NCBI GenBank assembly: GCA_023434265.1
Contig: JAEYTA010000014.1
Location: 1 to 6,150 of the forward strand
Source: Pseudomonadota bacterium
Lineage (GTDB): Bacteria > Pseudomonadota > Alphaproteobacteria > Caulobacterales > Caulobacteraceae
DNA: 6,150 nucleotides
Direction of reading: 5' to 3'
In this document: positions 1-4,327 of the stretch, one piece after another
Layout of the letters: each line of letters opens with the position of its first letter
How positions within the stretch are numbered: the first letter of the stretch is position 1
Program-made: the position numbers and the translations under genes
Notes under the pieces: generated by a model
The model's input: only the letters and a program-made list of their open reading frames with translations
The model's database searches: none
What the model was told of the DNA's origin: nothing

Positions 1-698
1 GGCGGGGCGACGATCAGGCAGCGCTGGCCCTTGCCGAGCGGGGCGACGATGTCGATGACCCGGCCCGAGCGGTCCTTCAGCGTCGGGTCCTGGATCTCCA
101 TGTGCAGCCGCTCCTCCGGATAGAGCGGGGTCAGGTTGTCGAACAGGACCTTGGTCTTGACCGTCTCCGGGTCTTCCAGGTTGATCGTGTCGACCTTGAG
201 CAGGGCGAAGTAGCGCTCGCCCTCGCGCGGGGCGCGCACGGCGCCGTGGATGGTGTCGCCCGAGCGCAGGCCGAAGCGTCGGATCTGCGACGGCGAGACA
301 TAGATATCGTCCGGACCCGGAAGATAGTTGGCGTCGGGGCTGCGCAGGAAGCCGAAGCCGTCGGGCAGGATTTCCAGCACGCCGTCGGCGATGATCTCCA
401 CCTCCTCCTCGGCCAAGGCCTTGAGGATGGCGAACAGCAGGTCCTGTTTGCGCAGGTTCGAGGCGTTCTCGACCTCCAGCTGTTCGGCGAAGGCGACCAG
501 GTCGGCCGGAGTCTTCTCGTTCAGCTCGGCCAGGGTGATGCGGCCGTTGGGAACGATCGGCTCGCCGTCGTCCTCTTCCTCGTCAGCCTCCTGGTCGACC
601 ATCGGCAGGTCGGCGGCGGCCACTTCATTGGAAGGCTGTTCGCCTTCGAGGGTCTCGGCTTCGGGGGCGGTCGGATCGGTGTCGCGGACGTCGGTCAT
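1..698 (-). CDS. rho: Transcription termination factor Rho, N-terminal part (3' end cut by window edge)
   Basis: Reading the minus strand from ATG at 698 gives 232 full codons that continue past base 1. Residues 54-93 (ITLAELNEK..., then NLRKQDLLFAILK) form the Rho N-terminal helical domain. Residues about 104-170 form the cold-shock-like RNA-binding domain, with DGFGFLR (113-119), GPDDIYVSPSQIRRF (128-142) and GERYFALLKV (160-169). The sequence stops at GKGQRCLIVAPP, just before the expected KAGKT P-loop of the hexameric RNA helicase. Rho loads on untranslated RNA and terminates transcription. Relative to E. coli Rho there is an extra N-terminal segment of about 53 residues, very acidic around 35-47 (DQEADEEEDDGE). 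An internal Met at residue 33 is an alternative start, but the upstream ATG keeps an open, normally composed frame. Residue 227 is Cys where E. coli has Gly. The family call is near certain; the exact start is less so. Confidence 0.97.
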   Translation of the reverse strand, partial: MTDVRDTDPTAPEAETLEGEQPSNEVAAADLPMVDQEADEEEDDGEPIVPNGRITLAELNEKTPADLVAFAEQLEVENASNLRKQDLLFAILKALAEEEVEIIADGVLEILPDGFGFLRSPDANYLPGPDDIYVSPSQIRRFGLRSGDTIHGAVRAPREGERYFALLKVDTINLEDPETVKTKVLFDNLTPLYPEERLHMEIQDPTLKDRSGRVIDIVAPLGKGQRCLIVAP

Positions 699-912
699 GG
701 GGAGTCTTCTTCAGGCAGGCGCGCCGGGGCGCTCGCGTGGGCGAGGGCGGACGGACTGGCGATGTGTGGCCTTTCGGCCGGCAGGAGGAGCGACGGAGTC
801 CCGCAGGGTCGATCCGGCAGGCGTCGCTGGGAGAGAGGGACCGTCCGGCGCGGCCAGGAACGGTTCGGGAGCAGCGAAACCACGCCCGGCCGGCGAGGTC
901 AAGCGGGATAGG
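699..912. other. rho leader / intergenic region
   Basis: This 214-base gap lies between the lipoprotein stop and the rho start, both on the minus strand. On that strand it holds a plausible promoter close to the lipoprotein end (874-902), a short GGCC-GAAA-GGCC hairpin (768-779) and a second 5-bp stem, CTCGC/GCGAG (732-745). Neither hairpin has a T-run, so neither looks like a factor-independent terminator. If transcription starts near 866, rho would have an untranslated leader of roughly 170 bases. rho is self-regulated through its leader in some bacteria, but nothing here proves that. I see no credible gene in the gap. Confidence 0.5.
874..902 (-). promoter_or_regulatory. Candidate rho promoter
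   Basis: On the minus strand TTGACC (902-897) is followed after exactly 17 bases by TTTCGC (879-874). The -35 element fits the housekeeping TTGAC consensus well; the -10 is poor. The position just beyond the lipoprotein stop suits an independent rho promoter. This is inference from motif and spacing only. Confidence 0.3.
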
Positions 913-1266
913 TCACTGGCGAGCTGGCGGAGAAACCCAACGCAGAATCTTCAGCGCCGTTCTATCGCCGCGGGCACAGGTGGCCGCAATTGCCTCAACG
1001 CCGCATGCATCGACGCGCCGAACGACCAGCGTAAGCACCCACCTTCCCTTGATCTCAACTCGTCGCTGAAGTTCGGCGTCCCGGATCAGCGCATCGACAC
1101 AAGGTTCGACCTCACCACAGTTCCAGCGAAACCGATCTCCGTCCTCGTAGAAATAGAGACCCGTGACCAGAAATCCTTCGTCCACCGCAACGGCCGGACG
1201 GAGCGGCGCGGCGACACAGGCTGAAAGCAAAAACACCGCCAGAAGAACGGCTGCTCCTCGCATCAT
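913..1266 (-). CDS. Small predicted lipoprotein, function unknown
   Basis: 117 residues. I do not recognise a family. Residues 1-17 are a classic lipoprotein signal: short Met-Arg head, hydrophobic core AAVLLAVFLL, and lipobox LLSAC with the lipidated Cys at 17. The mature part has four further Cys (50, 56, 88, 97), with pairs WNCGEVEPC and ACGVEAIAATC. This could mean two disulfides in the periplasm, so a small envelope-anchored domain is likely. The start at 1266 is chosen because its ATG overlaps the hemJ stop as ATGA, the same arrangement as the two upstream junctions. A longer in-frame start at 1578 would lie inside hemJ and is rejected. GC in the two 60-base blocks I counted is about 57%, visibly below the neighbours, so the gene is either recently acquired or weakly constrained. 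Its place at the end of the haem operon hints at, but does not show, a link to haem or the envelope. Confidence 0.8.
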   Translation of the reverse strand: MMRGAAVLLAVFLLSACVAAPLRPAVAVDEGFLVTGLYFYEDGDRFRWNCGEVEPCVDALIRDAELQRRVEIKGRWVLTLVVRRVDACGVEAIAATCARGDRTALKILRWVSPPARQ

Positions 1267-1733
1267 CCGAAGGCCCACTCCGTGGTCACGGACAGCACCA
1301 TGACGATGGCGATCAGGAAGGGGATTTCGTTGGTCATGCGCCAGAAGCGGGCGGAGCGGGCCGAGGTCCCGGCGACGATCTTCTTGCGCTCGCCCGCGAG
1401 GAAGCCGTGCCAGCCGCTGAGGGCGATCACGCCAGCCAGCTTGGCGACCATCCACGGCTGGTGCGCGAAGCTCCAGTCGGCGCCGTTTCCGCTGCGCAGC
1501 CACAACAGCCAGGCCCCGAACACCCAGGCCGCGCCCATGGCCGGCCCCAGGATGATGCCGAGCAGCCGCCCGTGCCACGTCCGCAGCAGGCCCTGCATCT
1601 CCGAGCGCAGCGGCTCGGGCTTGCCGTTCTGCTCGACGTCGTAGGCGTACAGCCGGGGCAGGAAGAGCAGGCCGGCCATCCAGGCGATGACCGCCAGGAT
1701 GTGCAGGCCGCGGGCGAGGTCGTACCAGTTCAT
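1263..1733 (-). CDS. hemJ: Protoporphyrinogen oxidase HemJ (membrane protein)
   Basis: 156 residues, the usual size for HemJ (UPF0093 family). HemJ oxidises protoporphyrinogen IX to protoporphyrin IX in the inner membrane, the step before iron insertion. Four hydrophobic helices are visible at about 8-30, 56-79, 93-115 and 135-151. Family features include RGLHILAVIAWMAGLLFLPRLY near the N-terminus, with conserved His11 and Arg27, the WMVAKLAGVIALSGWHG helix (94-110), and the late RMTNEIPFLIAIVMVL segment (132-147) with its Arg/Asn/Glu/Pro signature. Its ATG overlaps the hemH stop as ATGA (1730-1733), and its own TGA overlaps the lipoprotein start. It sits directly behind ferrochelatase, which supports the role because the two enzymes act in succession. 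The ancestral family name 'CopD-like' would be a vaguer alternative label. Confidence 0.93.
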   Translation of the reverse strand: MNWYDLARGLHILAVIAWMAGLLFLPRLYAYDVEQNGKPEPLRSEMQGLLRTWHGRLLGIILGPAMGAAWVFGAWLLWLRSGNGADWSFAHQPWMVAKLAGVIALSGWHGFLAGERKKIVAGTSARSARFWRMTNEIPFLIAIVMVLSVTTEWAFG

Positions 1734-2788
1734 CCGGCTCTCCTCTCGTTCTGGCAGGGACAGGCCTTCCAGTCGCCGCGGCAGCCCGGACCGTAGGGCG
1801 AGACGCCGGTGCGGCCCAGCGCGTGTACGGCCGCGTCGGCCAGTCCTTCGATGAAGGCCGGGGCGGCGCCGACGGCGGGGACCCGCAGATAGGGGGCGAC
1901 GCCGAGCCGGTGGGCCAGTTCGCCGTACTCTATGTCGAGCTCGACGAGGGTCTCGACGTGTTCGGACACGAAGGCGATGGGCACGACCACCACGCCCTTG
2001 CCGTCACGCGCCGCCTGTTCGAGCGCCTCGGGCGTGGACGGGCCCAGCCACTTCAGCGGGCCGACGCGGCTCTGGTAGCAGACGGCGTGGTCGACGGTCC
2101 GACCCGCCTCGGCGAGGCGGGCCACGACGGCGGCGACCGTGCTCTCGACCTGCTCCTGGTAGGGGTCGCCCTTGCCGGCGACCAGCTTCTCCGGGATGCC
2201 GTGGGCCGAGAACAGCACGCGGACCGGCCGGTCTCCGGCCTCGTCCAGCCGGGCGGCGACGGCTTCGGCCTGGGCGTCGATCCAGCCATAGGCCTCGGGC
2301 CAGCAGCAGACGGTGCGGCTGTCGCCCGAGCCGGCGTAGGCGCGGTCCCAGGCCTTCAGCGAGGACGCCGAGGTGGTGGTCGAGTACTGCGGATAGAGCG
2401 GCAGCAGAACGATCTCGTCCGGCCCGAAGGCGGCGACGTCGGCGGCGGTCTCCTCGGTCAGCGGCCGCCAGTAGCGCATGGCGATGAAGGTCCGCACCTC
2501 GTCGTCGGGGAGCCGCGCGGCCAGCGCCGCCTCCAGCGCGCGGGCCTGCTTTTCCGTCTCGGGCAGGAGCGGCGAGCCCCCGCCCATCAGGGCGTAGTTG
2601 GCCTGGGCGGTCGCCTCCCGCCGTGACGAGATCAGCCGGGCCAGCGGCGTGCGCGCGATTCCGGGCAGGCCGATGATGGCCGGGTCGTTGAACAGGTTGA
2701 ACAGGAAGGGCTTGACCGAGGCCTGGTCGTCCGGGCCGCCGAGGTTGAACAGCACCACGGCGATGCGGCGGCCGGACAGCGGCGTCAT
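1730..2788 (-). CDS. hemH: Ferrochelatase HemH with probable [2Fe-2S] C-terminus
   Basis: 352 residues. The enzyme inserts Fe2+ into protoporphyrin IX, the last step of haem b synthesis. Recognisable segments are VVLFNLGGPD (11-20), the GGGSPL loop (69-74), LPLYPQYSTTTSAS (129-142), FSAHGIP with catalytic His196, and FVSEHVETLVELDIEY with His277 and Glu279 equivalent to the metal/proton-handling His-Glu pair. The C-terminus reads GCRGDWKACPCQ: Cys336-X6-Cys343-X-Cys345, the spacing of the [2Fe-2S] ligands known from Caulobacter and Mycobacterium ferrochelatases. Cys161 or Cys162 (TVCCWPEAYG) is the likely fourth ligand. The ATG at 2788 overlaps the hemE TGA as ATGA; the frame stays open back to 3043 but that part lies inside hemE and does not resemble the family, so it is excluded. 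Translation is probably coupled to hemE and hemJ. Confidence 0.97.
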   Translation of the reverse strand: MTPLSGRRIAVVLFNLGGPDDQASVKPFLFNLFNDPAIIGLPGIARTPLARLISSRREATAQANYALMGGGSPLLPETEKQARALEAALAARLPDDEVRTFIAMRYWRPLTEETAADVAAFGPDEIVLLPLYPQYSTTTSASSLKAWDRAYAGSGDSRTVCCWPEAYGWIDAQAEAVAARLDEAGDRPVRVLFSAHGIPEKLVAGKGDPYQEQVESTVAAVVARLAEAGRTVDHAVCYQSRVGPLKWLGPSTPEALEQAARDGKGVVVVPIAFVSEHVETLVELDIEYGELAHRLGVAPYLRVPAVGAAPAFIEGLADAAVHALGRTGVSPYGPGCRGDWKACPCQNERRAG

Positions 2789-3828
2789 TGGGCGCCGATC
2801 CGCTTCAGCACCTGCTCGACATGGGCGATGGGCACGTCGGGCAGGATGCCGTGGCCGAGGTTGAACACCCACGGCCCCTGTCCCCAGGCCTCCATCAGCT
2901 GGTCGACCCGGCGGTCCAGCAGGGGTCCGCCGGCACGCAGCAGCAGGGGATCGAGCGCGCCCTGGATCGGCTTGATCGCCTGCACCCGCCGACCGACCTC
3001 GAGCGGAAAGGCAGTGTCCAGCGCCACGGCCTGGACGTCGCACTTCACCGCGTAGCGCTCGGCGAGCGCCGCCGAGCCACGCGGGAAACCGATGAGCGGC
3101 GTGGTCACGCCCAGTTCCCTCACCCGATTCACCAGCGCCTGGTGCGGGCGGAGCACGAGGCGTTCGAACAGGTCGTCCGGCAGGCCCTCGGCCCAGCTCT
3201 CGAAGATCTTCAGCGCCTGCGCCCCGGCGTCGGCCTGCATCTTCAGATAGTGGGCGGTGGCCTCGACGAGCACCTCGAGGACGGCGTCGACCTTGTCGGG
3301 TTCGGCATAGGCGTAGGTGCGCGCCTGGGCCCGCTCGCCCTTGCCGATGGTGCGGGCCTCACCGTCCAGCATATAGGTAGCCACCGTCCACGGCGCGCCA
3401 GCGAAGCCGATCAGCGCCCGCTCGGGCTCGAGCTCGCCACGAACGATCGACAGGGTCTGGCCCACCTCGCGCAGGGCCTCGCCGGCCCCGGCGGTCCGTT
3501 CGCGCATCGCCTCGACGGCGGGCAGGGCGCCGAGCCGCGGTCCTTCGCCGGCCTCGAACCAGACGTCCTGGCCGAGCGCCCGGGGTATGAGCAGGATGTC
3601 GGCGAAGACGATGGCCGCGTCGAAGCCGAAGCGCCGCATCGGCTGCAGCGTCGCCTCGGCGGCCTTCTCCGGATCGAGACAGAACTCGATGAAGCCCGGC
3701 GTGGTCGCCCTGAGCGCCCGGTATTCGGGCAGGTAGCGACCCGCCTGGCGCATGAACCACACCGGCGGCCTCGCGGTCGTCTCGCCGGCGAGGGCCTTCA
3801 GGAACAGGGGAGCGTCAGGGGGCGTCAT
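2785..3828 (-). CDS. hemE: Uroporphyrinogen decarboxylase
   Basis: 347 residues, standard for the family. This cytoplasmic enzyme removes four carboxyl groups from uroporphyrinogen III to give coproporphyrinogen III. The N-terminal signature MRQAGRYLPEYR spans 26-37, with substrate-binding Arg27 and Arg31. Other expected residues are present: Asp77 in VFADIL, Tyr152 in GAPWTVATYML, Ser211 in IFESWAEG, the GFPRGS loop (247-252), QGALDPLLL (289-297), and His326 in FNLGHGILPDVP. Nothing essential is missing. It is the first gene of the minus-strand haem operon and overlaps hemH by four bases. The gap upstream is the putative chromosome origin, as in Caulobacter where hemE borders Cori. A weak AAGGG ribosome site sits very close to the ATG, and a candidate promoter would place the transcript start almost at the ATG. 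Confidence 0.98.
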   Translation of the reverse strand: MTPPDAPLFLKALAGETTARPPVWFMRQAGRYLPEYRALRATTPGFIEFCLDPEKAAEATLQPMRRFGFDAAIVFADILLIPRALGQDVWFEAGEGPRLGALPAVEAMRERTAGAGEALREVGQTLSIVRGELEPERALIGFAGAPWTVATYMLDGEARTIGKGERAQARTYAYAEPDKVDAVLEVLVEATAHYLKMQADAGAQALKIFESWAEGLPDDLFERLVLRPHQALVNRVRELGVTTPLIGFPRGSAALAERYAVKCDVQAVALDTAFPLEVGRRVQAIKPIQGALDPLLLRAGGPLLDRRVDQLMEAWGQGPWVFNLGHGILPDVPIAHVEQVLKRIGAQ

Positions 3829-3837
3829 GCACCCTTG

Positions 3838-3866
3838 GCCTTACCGGCGGCCCGGTCTGCGCTCAA
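3838..3866 (-). promoter_or_regulatory. Candidate hemE promoter, near-leaderless
   Basis: On the minus strand TTGAGC (3866-3861) is followed after 17 bases by TAAGGC (3843-3838). Its context GGTAAGGC partly fits the Caulobacter -10 form GCTANAWC. A start about seven bases downstream would fall near 3831, only a few bases before the hemE ATG at 3828. Leaderless or near-leaderless mRNAs are common in Caulobacter. The call rests on motif and spacing only. Confidence 0.35.
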
Positions 3867-3887
3867 GTCCGGGACAAGGTCGCACCC

Positions 3888-3923
3888 CCTCCCTTCCAAT
3901 CAATCGAATTGAATAAAGGGAGG
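3888..3923. repeat. 36-bp interrupted palindrome around the AT-rich island
   Basis: The outer arms CCTCCCTT (3888-3895) and AAGGGAGG (3916-3923) are perfect inverted copies. Inside them TCAAT (3900-3904) and ATTGA (3908-3912) form a second inverted pair around CGA, almost on the same centre. The interior is the only markedly AT-rich stretch of the window. It lies upstream of hemE within the putative origin and could be a protein site, an unwinding element or a cruciform. There is no T-run on either strand after it, so a terminator is unlikely. A near match to the IHF consensus (3898-3911, spacer off by one) lies inside. Confidence 0.7.
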
Positions 3924-3960
3924 AAGAAGCGGGTTGGGCCGGGGACGACGGGGACAACCG

Positions 3961-3974
3961 GCGGAACATTCCGC
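3961..3974. repeat. Perfect 14-bp palindrome (possible operator)
   Basis: GCGGAA-CA-TTCCGC is a perfect dyad with a 2-base centre, and the flanking bases do not extend it. Its size fits the site of a dimeric regulator. It sits between the AT-rich island and the CtrA box in the putative origin. I do not recognise the cognate protein; it does not match the alphaproteobacterial SOS box GTTC-N7-GTTC. Confidence 0.55.
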
Positions 3975-4053
3975 GACCACGCCCGACCGGCGCCCGGAGG
4001 ATTCACAGGGCGATCGACAGGCCGGGGCCGCCTGTCGAAACCGGGGAAAAGTC

Positions 4054-4068
4054 CTAACGAGACCTTAA
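4054..4068. promoter_or_regulatory. CtrA binding site (CTAA-N7-TTAA)
   Basis: CTAA at 4054-4057 and TTAA at 4065-4068 are separated by exactly seven bases, matching the TTAA-N7-TTAA recognition pattern of the cell-cycle regulator CtrA with one mismatch. In Caulobacter, CtrA binds several such sites in Cori and blocks replication initiation in swarmer cells. Only one good site is seen here. In a region this GC-rich, two such half-sites at the right spacing are unlikely by chance. Control of ppsR or hemE transcription is a further possibility. Confidence 0.7.
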
Positions 4069-4093
4069 CGGGCCCGTCCCGGCTGGACCCGGG

Positions 4094-4324
4094 CCGTCCC
4101 CTCGCAGCGGGCGCCGATCGGCCGAACCGGACTCCTCCACACCCCCGGGATGCGACGCACACGCCGGCGCTGGACGACTCGCCGGACAGGGCCGGCGGCG
4201 CTCCACCGCCATCCCCGCTCGCGACCGCGGCCCCGGCTTGCTATGGGAATCGGCGCCCGCCGCCCGCGGATCGGCGCCCGGCCCCGTCCACAGGAGTCCC
4301 ATCGTCATGGACAGACCGTCCCCA
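4094..4324 (+). promoter_or_regulatory. Candidate weak DnaA boxes
   Basis: Three same-strand 9-mers share the form CCGTCC(A/C)C(A/T): CCGTCCCCT (4094-4102), CCGTCCACA (4284-4292) and CCGTCCCCA (4316-4324). A fourth, TCCTCCACA (4133-4141), matches TTATCCACA at seven of nine positions. GGATTCACA (3999-4007), just outside this span, is a further distant match. The TCCAC/TCCCC cores resemble the DnaA box core and the Caulobacter weak-box TCCCCA. All are degenerate, so each alone could be chance; the cluster in a likely origin is the argument. Confidence 0.4.
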
Positions 4325-4327
4325 TGA
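4292..4327 (+). promoter_or_regulatory. Possible leader peptide frame (MDRPSP) coupled to ppsR
   Basis: AGGAG at 4292-4296 sits 10 bases before an ATG at 4307. That frame reads M-D-R-P-S-P and stops at TGA 4325-4327, which overlaps the ppsR ATG (4324) as ATGA. The only good ribosome site upstream of ppsR is therefore positioned for the short frame and 27 bases from the ppsR start. Reinitiation after the short frame would explain how ppsR is translated. Alternatively ppsR is simply poorly initiated. No direct evidence of translation exists here. Confidence 0.35.

Larger units (their letters stand above)
3829..4323. other. oriC: Probable chromosomal replication origin (Cori-like oriC)
   Basis: This 495-base gap lies between divergent hemE and a DUF299/RP001-type gene, exactly the flanks of the Caulobacter crescentus origin, and flanking genes run outward on both sides. 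It contains a CtrA box (4054-4068), six GANTC methylation sites between 4000 and 4330 (the last one just inside ppsR), a single AT-rich island (3894-3917, 18 of 24 bases A/T) that could serve as the unwinding element, and several weak DnaA-like boxes. There is no perfect TTATCCACA box, which fits the degenerate G- and W-type DnaA sites reported in Caulobacter. The frames open across it are arginine/proline-rich and look like GC-driven shadows. The call rests on synteny plus motif clustering; no replication data are available here. Confidence 0.82.

Noticed and set aside
768..779. GGCC-GAAA-GGCC hairpin as a terminator before rho
   Set aside because: Only a 4-bp stem and no T-run on either side.
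102..911. Plus-strand open frame of 269 codons
   Set aside because: It lies opposite rho and its leader, is Gly/Arg/Val-rich and resembles no family; rho on the minus strand explains the coding signal.
1823..2626. Plus-strand open frame of 267 codons opposite hemH
   Set aside because: Antisense shadow typical of GC-rich genes; repetitive Gly/Arg/Asp composition and no domain signature.
2789..3043. 85-codon N-terminal extension of hemH
   Set aside because: It lies wholly inside hemE in another frame; the ATGA overlap at 2788 and family N-terminus mark the true start.
3898..3911. IHF binding site
   Set aside because: Near the WATCAANNNNTTR consensus but the spacer is one base too long; kept only as a weak hint within the palindrome entry.
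2788..3912. Plus-strand open frame of 374 codons opposite hemE
   Set aside because: Long only because stop codons are rare at this GC; hemE on the other strand has all its catalytic residues.
3871..3957. Two GGGACAA words exactly 80 bases apart
   Set aside because: Only seven bases long; chance is likely and the flanks do not agree.
3863..4162. Minus-strand open frame inside the intergenic gap
   Set aside because: Arg/Gly/Pro-rich with no ribosome site or family match; it crosses the origin motifs.
4150..4323. 58-codon N-terminal extension of ppsR
   Set aside because: In frame but Arg/Pro-rich, unlike the family, without a ribosome site; 4324 fits the family length.
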